This document shows, in pieces, positions 37,974 to 46,500 of a stretch of DNA of 64,000 nt. A program made the translations under genes and the position numbers. Numbering within the stretch: position 1 is the stretch's first letter; each line of letters begins with the position of its first letter. The notes below the pieces were generated by a model. It did no database searches. It saw only the letters and a program-made list of their open reading frames with translations, and had not been told where the DNA came from. Source of the stretch: Acetoanaerobium noterae (lineage in GTDB: Bacteria; Bacillota; Clostridia; Peptostreptococcales; Filifactoraceae); the NCBI RefSeq assembly GCF_900168025.1, contig NZ_FUYN01000003.1, forward strand, positions 1-64,000, read 5' to 3'.

Positions 37974-38038
37974 ACATAATCCCCCTAACCATTATCAAAG
38001 ATAAGTTAAAATAAGAGCTAAGTGATACAAAATAAAGA

Positions 38039-38722
38039 CTAAATTAATTCCTTGAGTTTAAAATCCAAGTAGTCACATGACACCAAAGAATATTCGACAT
38101 TGTTTACTCTACCTTGAAGTCCAGTTTTAAAAAAATCATTGCCATGAAGATGACCATAGACCACTTTATCAACATTATACTCATTAATTAGAGCTGTAAA
38201 CAGCGAATTCTCAAACAGCTCATTTGTAGGTGGATAATGAAGCATGGCTATAATAGTTTTTGCACCTGTAGTTTTTGCTTTATCTAGAGAATTTTTAAAT
38301 CTCATAGCTTCTCTTTCATATACCTTTAAATCTTCTTCTGTAAACTTTGTTTCATTTGGACAAAGCCAGCCTCTTGTTCCGCAGATAACGTAGTCTCCAA
38401 ATACATATACGTTGTTATGAAGGAAAAACATATTATCATATAATTTATTCATTTTGCTTAAAGTACTCCACCAGTAGTCGTGGTTTCCTTTAATCAATAC
38501 TTTTGTACCTGGAAGCTCAGCAATTTCTTGCAAATCTTGTTTTGCTTCATCTAAATGAATTGCCCATGAGGTGTCCCCTACCAAAAGCACTAAGTCTTCT
38601 GGTTTTACCCTAGCCTTCCAATCCTCAAATATTCTTTCTTTGTGATTATGCCATCCGAATATGTCCATAGGCTTGTTTGAATTACTTGAGAGATGAAGAT
38701 CTCCTATAGCATATATTTTCAT
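38039..38722 (-). CDS. Calcineurin-like metallophosphoesterase
   Basis: 227 residues with the complete two-metal motif set: GDLHLS (D-x-H), LLVGDTSWA, IKGNHDYWWS, MLHYPP and YGHLHG. It is a small cytosolic phosphoesterase; the natural substrate is unknown. It lies 26 bases after the small alarmone synthetase gene on the same strand, so it could act on nucleotides, but this is only inference from position. Confidence 0.88.
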   Translation of the reverse strand: MKIYAIGDLHLSSNSNKPMDIFGWHNHKERIFEDWKARVKPEDLVLLVGDTSWAIHLDEAKQDLQEIAELPGTKVLIKGNHDYWWSTLSKMNKLYDNMFFLHNNVYVFGDYVICGTRGWLCPNETKFTEEDLKVYEREAMRFKNSLDKAKTTGAKTIIAMLHYPPTNELFENSLFTALINEYNVDKVVYGHLHGNDFFKTGLQGRVNNVEYSLVSCDYLDFKLKELI

Positions 38723-38748
38723 TAATTCTCCTTAATCATACTTTATTT

Positions 38749-39543
38749 TTACGATTTTTTTAGTTCATAAATACGTTTATTAAGCTCATTTCTAAGCATT
38801 ATTATATCGTCCATCTCAGATACAGTGCTTACCGCATCAAATCTGCGCTGAAAATCCTTGGCTTCATCAGTAAGACCCATTTTTTGAAGCTCCTGAATGC
38901 TGTATATGATATCCTTTACCGTTACTGATTTCATTTCAAACATTACCTGAGCTCTCATTATTTCTTCTCTAATCACACTCATCTCTTGGTCTAAATTAAA
39001 AGCGGCATCAGCAGCTTTTCTTAGTCTTTGTGCTATATCGGAAGGAATATAGTGGTTATACTTATACTTCAAAGAATGCTCAATAGTAGCCCAAAAGTTC
39101 ATAGATAGAGTTCTTATTTGAATTTCTGCTAGGATATCAACTACTCCTGATACAGTTTGAATTGGGTATTTTATTATTACATGGTAGCTTCTATAGCCGC
39201 TTGACTTGTCGTTTTTAATATAATCCTTTTCATAAAGCACATCCATATCCTTACGGCTTCTTATATAAGAAACCACAGTATATATATCCTCTACAAACTG
39301 GCACATTATTCTTATCCCAGCTATATCTTCAATTTTGTCATCTACTTCGCTTAAGTCAATATCTAAGCGCTTGGCTTTATCTATAATTGATGATATTTTT
39401 TTTACTCTTCCCGTAACGAACTCAATAGGAGAATATTCGCCATTGTCTATTAGCTCTTTGCGAATATTTTTGAATTTTACTTTTAGTTCCTCTACAGCGT
39501 ACTGATAAGGAATAAGAACAGTTTTCCATTGATTAAGTTCCAT
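38749..39543 (-). CDS. relQ: Small alarmone synthetase (RelQ/YjbM-like GTP pyrophosphokinase)
   Basis: Single-domain (p)ppGpp synthetase of 264 residues with no HD hydrolase or TGS/ACT domain. Synthetase motifs are FVTGRVKKISSIIDKAKR, DIAGIRIMCQFVEDIY, KSSGYRSYHVIIKYP, EIQIRTLSMNFWATIEHSLKYK and a C-terminal helical part for tetramer formation. It makes pppGpp/ppGpp in response to stress. It is 21 bases downstream of an MBL-fold gene and upstream of a metallophosphoesterase. Confidence 0.9.
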   Translation of the reverse strand: MELNQWKTVLIPYQYAVEELKVKFKNIRKELIDNGEYSPIEFVTGRVKKISSIIDKAKRLDIDLSEVDDKIEDIAGIRIMCQFVEDIYTVVSYIRSRKDMDVLYEKDYIKNDKSSGYRSYHVIIKYPIQTVSGVVDILAEIQIRTLSMNFWATIEHSLKYKYNHYIPSDIAQRLRKAADAAFNLDQEMSVIREEIMRAQVMFEMKSVTVKDIIYSIQELQKMGLTDEAKDFQRRFDAVSTVSEMDDIIMLRNELNKRIYELKKS

Positions 39544-39564
39544 AATATCGTCCCCTTCACAATA

Positions 39565-40467
39565 TTAAAGTTTGTAGTAATACACTAAACCATTTTCAAC
39601 CTCGTATTGAATTTGATCATTGTCAATTAACAAGGTTAACATGGAGCCGAGTGTGGAATAGTAATAATGATATTCTTTATAATCTAGCTTCAAGTCATTA
39701 TCACTTATTATCTTACTAAGTAGTTCTTCTCTAGTATATGGTTGTTCTAACAGATTATATATTTCATTCACGTACCTGTTAACATTATCTTTATTTTTGC
39801 TTACAATATCCGTTATTTCATCCTTGTTATAAATGGATTTGCTGTGTCCTATAACACAATAATCAAAATCAATCTCATCTATCAGCTCAAGGCTTTTTAA
39901 ATATTTTTCTACATCAAATATAAAAGGAAAATCATATTTTTTCATTATATGATAGTCAAATAATGCATCCCCAACGTAAAGAACCTTATCAGGCGATAGA
40001 ATTCCTATATCTCCATTACTATGCCCATTAAGCTCATATGCTTGAAATTTTATATCAGAAAGCTTAAACTGTCCTTGTTTTATTGTATCTTCTATATCAA
40101 AATCAAAAATACTGGCTTTTGTATTTCCTAGTAATTTTTTATGTGGATTTGCTCCATAAATATATGTAGTAAAAAATTTAGGACTTTGAAGAAATTTTTT
40201 TGTGTTTTCAGAGCAGAAAAAACTGCATCCAGTAAAATGACTTTTAATACTACTATATGCTTCAAAATGATCTAGATGCTCGTGGGTTGTGATACAGTAT
40301 CTAGCTCTAAGAGAGCTGTCTTCTAGCATCTGACTTAGTCTATTTCCTCTTGCAGACGATAGCCCTGGATCTATAATAAGTACAGATTTATCCTTAAAAG
40401 TATATATCCCTGTGGTAGTCCCACCCTTTACGAATCCGCTTTTCCCATTAATTTTTGTAATCTCCAT
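39565..40467 (-). CDS. MBL-fold (metallo-beta-lactamase superfamily) hydrolase
   Basis: 300 residues. The zinc motif THEHLDHF (HxHxDH), the downstream histidine in LNGHSNGDIG, aspartate in YVGDALFDYH and histidine in VIGHSKSIY complete a two-metal site. The C-terminal 70 residues look like a small helical/winged-helix extension seen in some MBL proteins (VNEIYNLLEQPYTREELLSK). The substrate is unknown. Likely first gene of a three-gene unit with the alarmone synthetase. Confidence 0.8.
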   Translation of the reverse strand: MEITKINGKSGFVKGGTTTGIYTFKDKSVLIIDPGLSSARGNRLSQMLEDSSLRARYCITTHEHLDHFEAYSSIKSHFTGCSFFCSENTKKFLQSPKFFTTYIYGANPHKKLLGNTKASIFDFDIEDTIKQGQFKLSDIKFQAYELNGHSNGDIGILSPDKVLYVGDALFDYHIMKKYDFPFIFDVEKYLKSLELIDEIDFDYCVIGHSKSIYNKDEITDIVSKNKDNVNRYVNEIYNLLEQPYTREELLSKIISDNDLKLDYKEYHYYYSTLGSMLTLLIDNDQIQYEVENGLVYYYKL

Positions 40468-40498
40468 AGTATTCCCTCGTTTTAAAATCTGTTAATTT

Positions 40499-40507
40499 TG
40501 GTATAAT
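40499..40507 (+). promoter_or_regulatory. Extended -10 promoter of the transglutaminase-like gene
   Basis: TGGTATAAT (40499-40507) is an extended -10 with a perfect TATAAT. No -35 is seen at standard spacing. It points to the plus-strand gene at 40585. Confidence 0.45.
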
Positions 40508-40584
40508 ATATAGTAACCTTATATATTATATCAGAAAAACACAACATTTTCTCTTGTTGATTATTATTAGAAAGGAGGATTGAA

Positions 40585-41373
40585 ATGAAAAAATCTCTCC
40601 TCATCTTCATGGTTATCTTTTTACTCATGCCTGCCAATACCTTCGCCCTTAGTGCGACTGCTTACGATGCCAACAATCTACTACAAAGTGAACAATTTCG
40701 CCTAGAACTTATCCAAGATGCAATAAGCAGAAAAGAAAATATCAATTTAAATTTAAAAAACTTTAGCGATAGTCAAGCACAGAAAATTTTCAATCATATT
40801 ACGAACATAATTTTTTATCAAAGCAATATGGACATCTATTCTATTACTATGGATGGAAGTGTAACTGGAAAATCTGCCAATTTAGTTTTAAACTTGGATT
40901 ATCGCATGACTCCAGATGAAAATACAAAAGTTAATGAATGGATAAAAACCACTATGGATCCTTTTTTAGCACTAAGTCCTAGTAATCTTGAGATAATTAA
41001 ATTTGTAAATGATACTATAGTTAAGCATGTTGAATATGACCTTAGTTATGAAAAAAATTCTGCATATCATGCAGTATTTAACAAATCATCACTGTGTGAA
41101 GGCTATTCATTTCTAACTTATAAAATGCTTAGTTACGCAGGAATAGATGCAAAAATTATAAGTGGAGTGGCTGCTAATGAAGACCACATGTGGAATCTAG
41201 TTAAGCTAAACAATTTATGGTATCATTTAGATGTCACTTGGAACGATCCAGTTTACAGTGGCTCATTTAAGAAACCATTAAATTATGTAAGCTATGATTT
41301 CTTTATGCTTACAAGTACTCAAATGGCAAAAACCCACACCTGGGATCAGACTCTATTTCCATTAGCTAAATAA
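40585..41373 (+). CDS. Secreted transglutaminase-like protein
   Basis: 262 residues with a signal peptide (about 1-22, MKKSLLIFMVIFLLMPANTFA). A transglutaminase/cysteine-protease-like core follows, with the predicted triad Cys171 (SSLCEGYS), His201 (EDHMWN) and Asp216 (HLDVTWND). Such extracytoplasmic domains in Firmicutes are usually proteases or crosslinkers of cell-envelope proteins; the substrate is unknown. AAAGGAGG precedes the ATG. The next small gene follows after 17 bases. Confidence 0.85.
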   Translation: MKKSLLIFMVIFLLMPANTFALSATAYDANNLLQSEQFRLELIQDAISRKENINLNLKNFSDSQAQKIFNHITNIIFYQSNMDIYSITMDGSVTGKSANLVLNLDYRMTPDENTKVNEWIKTTMDPFLALSPSNLEIIKFVNDTIVKHVEYDLSYEKNSAYHAVFNKSSLCEGYSFLTYKMLSYAGIDAKIISGVAANEDHMWNLVKLNNLWYHLDVTWNDPVYSGSFKKPLNYVSYDFFMLTSTQMAKTHTWDQTLFPLAK

Positions 41374-41390
41374 ATCAATTAGGAGGAATT

Positions 41391-41636
41391 ATGACAACCA
41401 GATATATAAAAATAATCACCTTAAAAGGGAGTTATTTTACTAAAGAATATGAAAAAAAGAAAAAAGATGTAATAAAAGTAAGGAAGGTTCTTGAAGAAAC
41501 CGTTAAAAAATTTTTTAAAGCAAGAGATTGCGAAGTCCTAATAATTTTTGAAGAGACCGGGAGAGAGGTTTTGGTTACTCCAGATTCTTCAACTGAGGAT
41601 ATCAAAAAATATCTAGGTGAAAAATTTATTCCATAA
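41391..41636 (+). CDS. Small hypothetical protein (81 aa)
   Basis: I do not recognise it. The sequence is highly charged and lysine-rich in the first half (EKKKKDVIKVRKVLEETVKK, helical), then beta-like (EVLIIFEETGREVLVTPD) and a final helix. It has no signal peptide or membrane segment. A strong AGGAGG sits correctly before the ATG, and it follows the transglutaminase-like gene by 17 bases, so it is real and probably co-transcribed. Confidence 0.7.
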   Translation: MTTRYIKIITLKGSYFTKEYEKKKKDVIKVRKVLEETVKKFFKARDCEVLIIFEETGREVLVTPDSSTEDIKKYLGEKFIP

Positions 41637-41698
41637 GGCTCTAATCAGTATTAATATAGACCAACCTCACTTACTGATAATTTATTCCTAAAAAATAA

Positions 41699-41738
41699 AA
41701 GAGTAGCCCAATAATGAAATTTAATTGGATTACTCTTT
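41699..41738. terminator. Bidirectional terminator
   Basis: AAAAGAGTA with CCAAT on the left pairs with ATTGG and TACTCTTTT on the right. A-runs and T-runs on both sides serve the plus-strand 81-aa gene and the converging radical SAM gene. Confidence 0.75.
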
Positions 41739-41750
41739 TCTATTATAATT

Positions 41751-42701
41751 CTAAAGGTGTCTTACAGCTTTTCCTCCTAGATAGTCAAAATAACACCCTT
41801 GGTATAAATCATTTGCTATCATATAGGCTTCAATCATATCTTTAAGCTTCCACCATGAGGTAGAATAATTACAAAAAATCGTATCTTCTTTTGGAGCTCT
41901 TCCTAAAAGCCTGTGAATTACAATATCTGGAGAAAGATAAGCAAGAAAAAGCGAAGTTCTTTTTATATAATCATCCATTGAGCATATCTCTAGTTTCCCT
42001 GACTCGACTAAATCTGCCATTGGAGTGTTTTTAATAAGATATAAGGAATGAAGCTTTACTGCATCTACCTTAAGCGCAGAAAGTATCTTTGCTCCCTCAA
42101 TTATATCTTCCTCGTCATCATACGGAATATTTAGTATCATGTGTACTACTAGCTCAAAGCCATAGCTTTTTACAAGATTAGCCGCTTCAATAAATTCTGC
42201 CAAGGTATGACCTCTGTTTATGCTTTTTAAGGTCTTATGATTTATGCTTTGAAGCCCAAGCTCTATTGTTATTTCAATGTCTTGTGCATCTTTTATCATT
42301 TTAAGAATATCTAAATATCTCTCATCCAATGAATCCGGTCTAGTAGATACTGAAATTTCAACTACATCTTCTCTTATAGCTTCTTTTAAATAGGCTTCAA
42401 AGACAGCCGGTGGCAGATAAGTGTTAGTGAAATTTTGAAAATACGCTATATATTTTTTAGCCTTATATCTAGGCCCTATATAGTCAATATTTTTCTCAAG
42501 CTGGTCTTTAACAGATATTTTATTCGATAGGGCTTCAAATCCTGCAGCTTTTTCTGAGCAAAAGCTACAACCATCTTTTGCAACGCATCCATCTCTATTT
42601 GGACAAGTTACTGGAAGATTTATAGGTATCCTATAAACCTTTTCTTTGTACTTTTCTTTTAAGTACTCCGAATAAACCTTATACAATTTATTATTAGACA
42701 T
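41751..42701 (-). CDS. Radical SAM protein, TIGR01212 family (YtqA/YhcC-like)
   Basis: 316 residues. The N-terminal IPINLPVTCPNRDGCVAKDG segment and the CSFC that follows supply the [4Fe-4S] cysteines in the arrangement of this family. EISVSTRPDSLDERYLD and ELGLQSINHKTLKSINRGH form the core SAM barrel. The biological reaction is not established. It lies 12 bases downstream of uppP on the same strand. Confidence 0.85.
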   Translation of the reverse strand: MSNNKLYKVYSEYLKEKYKEKVYRIPINLPVTCPNRDGCVAKDGCSFCSEKAAGFEALSNKISVKDQLEKNIDYIGPRYKAKKYIAYFQNFTNTYLPPAVFEAYLKEAIREDVVEISVSTRPDSLDERYLDILKMIKDAQDIEITIELGLQSINHKTLKSINRGHTLAEFIEAANLVKSYGFELVVHMILNIPYDDEEDIIEGAKILSALKVDAVKLHSLYLIKNTPMADLVESGKLEICSMDDYIKRTSLFLAYLSPDIVIHRLLGRAPKEDTIFCNYSTSWWKLKDMIEAYMIANDLYQGCYFDYLGGKAVRHL

Positions 42702-42713
42702 TTAATTCTCCTA

Positions 42714-43532
42714 CTATTTTATAAAAAAGAAGTATACTAGCAAAATACTAGAGAGCGCTATTCTATAATATCCAAAAACCTTAAAATTATGCTTTTGAAC
42801 ATAGTTTAAAAATAACTTTATAACCAGAAGAGCTACTATAAAAGAGAAAACACAGCCTAGAAACAGTAAAAACCACTGCCATGCGGTAAAAATTGTGCCT
42901 CCCAAAAACATTTTCGCAAGCTTTAAAAGAGTAGCCCCGAACATAGTAGGAATGGCTAGGAAAAAAGAAAATTCCGCTGCCGCTCCTCTTGAACACCCAA
43001 GAAGCATAGCTCCTATAATTGTTGCAGCTGATCTTGATGTACCTGGAATCATTGCTAAGCACTGAACAAGTCCAATTAAAAGAGCAGTTTTATATGTAAT
43101 TTTATAAACAGAATCAATAGATATTTTTTTATTCTTATTTTCAATCCAAACTATTATTATTCCCCAAACAAAAAGCGCTATTGTAACTGTTACAGGTCCA
43201 AACAGATATTTATCTATGAAGTCGTCGAATAAGAATCCTAATATTCCAGCTGGAATAACTCCTACTATTACTTTTAACCATAAATCTATTGTATTCTTTT
43301 TTTGCTGTTTAGATTTATTTGAACTAAAAGGGTTTAGTTTTTCAAAATACAACACAACTACCGATAGAATAGCCCCAAGCTGGATAATAACATTGAAGCT
43401 ATTTGAGAAAGACTGTGGCTTTAGGGAAACAAATTCATTTACTAAAATAAGGTGGCCAGTGCTACTAACTGGTAGAAACTCAGTCACCCCTTCTACTATA
43501 CTCAAAATTAATACTCTTATTATGTCTAACAT
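42714..43532 (-). CDS. uppP: Undecaprenyl-diphosphatase
   Basis: Membrane phosphatase (BacA family) that recycles undecaprenyl carrier lipid for the cell wall. SIVEGVTEFLPVSSTGHLIL and IPGTSRSAATIIGAMLLG are the two catalytic motifs (Glu, Ser, Arg). About eight hydrophobic segments span 272 residues. AGGAGG is correctly spaced from the ATG. An unusual group of three hairpins lies 65-190 bases upstream. Confidence 0.95.
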   Translation of the reverse strand: MLDIIRVLILSIVEGVTEFLPVSSTGHLILVNEFVSLKPQSFSNSFNVIIQLGAILSVVVLYFEKLNPFSSNKSKQQKKNTIDLWLKVIVGVIPAGILGFLFDDFIDKYLFGPVTVTIALFVWGIIIVWIENKNKKISIDSVYKITYKTALLIGLVQCLAMIPGTSRSAATIIGAMLLGCSRGAAAEFSFFLAIPTMFGATLLKLAKMFLGGTIFTAWQWFLLFLGCVFSFIVALLVIKLFLNYVQKHNFKVFGYYRIALSSILLVYFFFIK

Positions 43533-43597
43533 CCAAAAATCCTCCTAGTTATTATGTTTAGTACTATGATATAATAGCATGTTTTTTCAAAAACTAA

Positions 43598-43719
43598 AAC
43601 AGAACCTTGAGCATAGGTTCTGTTAGTGGGGTTTGGGGTTTTATCTCAATTTATGCTATGGAGATAAACAAAAAAGCCATGGACTACGAGGATTCATCCT
43701 CTGTAGCCTTCATGGCTTT
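43598..43719 (-). ncRNA. Three-hairpin element: terminator plus possible leader RNA or small RNA
   Basis: Three consecutive hairpins lie in 122 bases. AACAGAACC/GGTTCTGTT spans 43598-43624. TTTATCTC/GAGATAAA lies at 43640-43647 and 43661-43668. A long stem with AAAGCCATG/CATGGCTTT ends spans 43673-43719. On the minus strand the long stem is followed by six T, as a terminator for the gene at 43901. The loops of the two smaller hairpins are complementary (AGCATA 43610-43615, TATGCT 43652-43657), allowing a kissing contact. Between them lies CCCCAAACCCC. The element could be the uppP leader or an independent small RNA. The rest of the 368-base gap (43720-43900) is featureless AT-rich sequence. 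Confidence 0.45.
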
Positions 43720-43900
43720 GTTATGTTAATATATTATCATACATATAGTAACAATGCAATACTAATTTATAAACTTAATTTTTAAGTCTATTTAAACATT
43801 TACATAATATATTTACAAATAGCTTTAAATTTCTACAACCACTTATAGATTTTTAGCATCACTTATTAGCTTTTAGTTTATATAATGGTTTTACAAGTTT

Positions 43901-44707
43901 TTATAAATCTGCAAATAAAACCAGTTCTTCTAAAGCTTGTTTAGCTTTCTCAAAATCTATAAAAAAAGGACTAGTGCATATAGTAATAAGTGCTGCCTTT
44001 TTAGCAAGGTTATTAATCACTTCTATTTTTCTTTTCCTGTCAATGTACTCCATATCCTCGCTGAAAAAATCCAAATCAATATCTAAAATATACCCCTTAC
44101 TATGTACTGCTTGTTTTTCAATATTATCCAAAGAATATGTTGAATCCACTATAAATAAGCTCTCAATCAAGCTTTCCTTTTGAAGTGGCTTAATAAAATT
44201 CCCCACATTTAACACAGCATTTGTATAATAAAATGCAGCATCTAACAAAGTTAGCTCGTAATCTTTATCTTCTTTGCTTAGATAATTAATTTCATAAAAA
44301 AAATCTCTTATATCAGCCTGCCAATTTTTCACTTCAGAAAAATCTACATCTGGTGTTCTCGTATCCTTATGCTGATCAATATGAATCATATCAAGTCCAA
44401 AGGGAATTTGATTTTCAAAAATTTCTTTATATATAAAGAAAAATGCGTGGTTATGATTGTCAAATACGTAGATTTTTTTATTCTTATGAGTTTTTACTAT
44501 AAAGGGATCTATTCCTTTAAAGCCCACTTCCTTATCGTTATCCATCTCAGCAAAAGCTACAGTATTTGATTCATTTATATGAATTTCGCTCGATTCTTTT
44601 AAAGATGAAATGCCGATTTCTTTATAAAGCTCTCTTTTATCGAATGAGAATTTATTATTTCCTATTTTACTTTTTAACTTAAAAGGTTTCTTATAATGGA
44701 AGCTCAT
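43901..44707 (-). CDS. UPF0489 family protein (arginase-like fold predicted)
   Basis: About 268 residues. Segments YVFDNHNHAFF, MIHIDQHKDTRTP and ILDIDLDFFSEDM resemble the metal-ligand motifs of the arginase/deacetylase fold, as in the uncharacterised UPF0489 family. A two-metal hydrolase is plausible, but no reaction is known. The frame opens at a TTG at 44734, but AAAGGCG lies six bases before the ATG at 44707. It stands alone, divergent from the GDT1-type gene. Confidence 0.75.
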   Translation of the reverse strand: MSFHYKKPFKLKSKIGNNKFSFDKRELYKEIGISSLKESSEIHINESNTVAFAEMDNDKEVGFKGIDPFIVKTHKNKKIYVFDNHNHAFFFIYKEIFENQIPFGLDMIHIDQHKDTRTPDVDFSEVKNWQADIRDFFYEINYLSKEDKDYELTLLDAAFYYTNAVLNVGNFIKPLQKESLIESLFIVDSTYSLDNIEKQAVHSKGYILDIDLDFFSEDMEYIDRKRKIEVINNLAKKAALITICTSPFFIDFEKAKQALEELVLFADL

Positions 44708-44788
44708 AGCTATCGCCTTTCGTTTTATTAGCAAAGAAAAATTTTACTAAATTTAATTTTAATTAATATCCCTACTACACAATATCAA

Positions 44789-44817
44789 TTGATATTAGAA
44801 AAAGAATGAGTTATAAT
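44789..44817 (+). promoter_or_regulatory. Promoter of the GDT1-type gene
   Basis: There is a -35 TTGATA (44789-44794), a 17-bp spacer and a perfect -10 TATAAT (44812-44817). The leader is about 95 nt. I found no yybP-ykoY (Mn2+) riboswitch consensus in it, although that element often precedes this gene family. Confidence 0.7.
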
Positions 44818-44918
44818 ATTTTTTTAAAAACTAGCCGTTCTATTTTTATCGTATTTTTAAACTATGATTTGTTTTTAGTTTATTAAAATATTATTGAATT
44901 TTTAGTGGGGGTAAAATC

Positions 44919-45806
44919 ATGGGAACAATTATATCATCTTTTTTACTTATATTTCTAGCTGAAATGGGAGATAAAACTCAGCTTCTAGCTCTTGCATTTT
45001 CAACTAAATATAAAATAAAGCAAGTTCTTATAGGGGTTTTTCTTGGAGCATTTTTAAATCACGGCCTTGCAATAGTTTTTGCAAGCTTCATAAGTAACTA
45101 TGTTTCTCTAGATTTAATTAAAGTTGTGGCGGCCATTATGTTTATTATTTTTGGGCTTTGGTCTCTAAAACTAGAATATGAAGATGAGGACGAGGAGGAC
45201 GAGGCTTCTTTTTCTTTCAAAACTCCTATTTTAACTGTAGCAAGTGCTTTTTTCATAGGCGAGCTTGGTGATAAAACTCAGCTTACAGCAATGACTCTAG
45301 GTGCTAAATCAGCTTATCCGTTTCTAACACTTCTTGGAACTACCTCAGGAATGATTGCCGTAAGTTTAATCGGTATACTAGTAGGGAAAGTACTCGGAAA
45401 AAGAATTCCAGAAGTCACAATGAAGGTCCTTGCTTCAATTATATTCTTAGGCTTTGGTTTATCAGGGCTATACTCATCAGTAGATAAAATATATTTCACC
45501 CCTACATACATAACTCTATTTAGCTTTATACTTGCACTATCTATTGGTATTATTTTAAAAATGAATTCCAAAAATCACAATATATATTATGAGAAAAAGC
45601 TTGCTGAACTTATAGCCAAATGCAGACATTGTGATATCCATGATACAAACTGTATCACAGCTATGCAGATAAGAGAGTTAACTCAAAAATACGTAGGTCA
45701 AGACCTTCCTTATATAGGAGATATAATTTTATACTTTGAATCCATGAAAAAGGTGGCTCCTAAAAAAGCCACCGATTTAGAAAAAATATTTCACACTAAA
45801 ATCTAA
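44919..45806 (+). CDS. GDT1/TMEM165 (UPF0016) family membrane protein, putative Mn2+/Ca2+ exporter, with extra C-terminal tail
   Basis: 295 residues. Two homologous halves each start with the family signature: EMGDKT at 15-20 and ELGDKT at 115-120. An acidic loop (EYEDEDEEDE, 86-95) separates them. Bacterial homologues export Mn2+. Beyond the usual six helices there is a seventh hydrophobic segment (about 196-214) and a soluble tail of about 80 residues with Cys235, Cys238 and Cys245 (CRHC...C), which could bind metal. The plain bacterial proteins are about 190-200 residues, so the tail is extra. Confidence 0.85.
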   Translation: MGTIISSFLLIFLAEMGDKTQLLALAFSTKYKIKQVLIGVFLGAFLNHGLAIVFASFISNYVSLDLIKVVAAIMFIIFGLWSLKLEYEDEDEEDEASFSFKTPILTVASAFFIGELGDKTQLTAMTLGAKSAYPFLTLLGTTSGMIAVSLIGILVGKVLGKRIPEVTMKVLASIIFLGFGLSGLYSSVDKIYFTPTYITLFSFILALSIGIILKMNSKNHNIYYEKKLAELIAKCRHCDIHDTNCITAMQIRELTQKYVGQDLPYIGDIILYFESMKKVAPKKATDLEKIFHTKI

Positions 45807-45829
45807 ATATAGAGTCAAAGAAATTACGA

Positions 45830-46498
45830 CTATTTAAATATATCCCATGGCTTATGGTCTGGTAACTCAATTTTGAATTCGAGCTTTTCTTTTTTAGTAG
45901 GATGCTCAAAGCTCAAATAATATGACCATAAAGCTATGGATTTTTTTTGAGGATTAGAAGAGCCATATTTTAAATCTCCATATAAAGGGCACCCTCTAGT
46001 CGAAAACTGCACTCTTATCTGATGTGACCTTCCTGTGATAAGGTCAACTGAAACCAAGCTAAGTCCTTGTCTCTCATCCATAACCTCATAGCTGAGCTTT
46101 GCATCTTTAGAATCCTTGACTTCATTTTTAAATGCTTTTACTTTGTTATTTGATTTGTCCTTTACAAGAAAATCTTCCATAAAGCCCGACTTTTTCTCAA
46201 GACTTCCTTCTGCAACTAAAGTATACTTCTTTTCAATTTGTTTTTTTCTTATTTGATCTGATAACCTAGATGCAGCCTTAGAGGTTCTAGCGAAGACCAT
46301 TAGACCTCCTGACACTCTATCTAGCCTATGAACCAGTCCTATAAATACCTCTCCTGGCTTATTGTATTTTTCTTTTACATATGCCTTGACCCAGCTGAGC
46401 ATATCCAAATCCTTTGAATCATCCTCTTGCGAGGGCATTCCAAAGGGTTTTACTACTACTATAATATGGTTGTCTTCATATATTACTTCAGGAGTCAC
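45830..46498 (-). CDS. RluA-family RNA pseudouridine synthase
   Basis: About 222 residues. The catalytic aspartate lies in LVHRLDRVSGGLMVFART, followed by KKYTLVAEG and a GRSHQIRVQFSTRGCPLYGD motif. There is no N-terminal S4 domain, so it is of the short RluA/YqcB kind; the target RNA is uncertain. The frame is open upstream into the methyltransferase gene. GTG at 46498 starts two bases after that gene's stop, with GGGAG eight bases before, so I use it. Confidence 0.9.
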   Translation of the reverse strand: MTPEVIYEDNHIIVVVKPFGMPSQEDDSKDLDMLSWVKAYVKEKYNKPGEVFIGLVHRLDRVSGGLMVFARTSKAASRLSDQIRKKQIEKKYTLVAEGSLEKKSGFMEDFLVKDKSNNKVKAFKNEVKDSKDAKLSYEVMDERQGLSLVSVDLITGRSHQIRVQFSTRGCPLYGDLKYGSSNPQKKSIALWSYYLSFEHPTKKEKLEFKIELPDHKPWDIFK

Positions 46499-46500
46499 TT

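Noticed and set aside
42787-43062. 91-codon frame inside uppP on the same strand
   Set aside because: It is an alternative frame of uppP with no ribosome site; the uppP product has all its catalytic motifs in the other frame.
44735-44918. yybP-ykoY manganese riboswitch before the GDT1-type gene
   Set aside because: The sequence is AT-rich without the GGGGAGUAG-type core, and the promoter leaves a leader of only about 95 nt.
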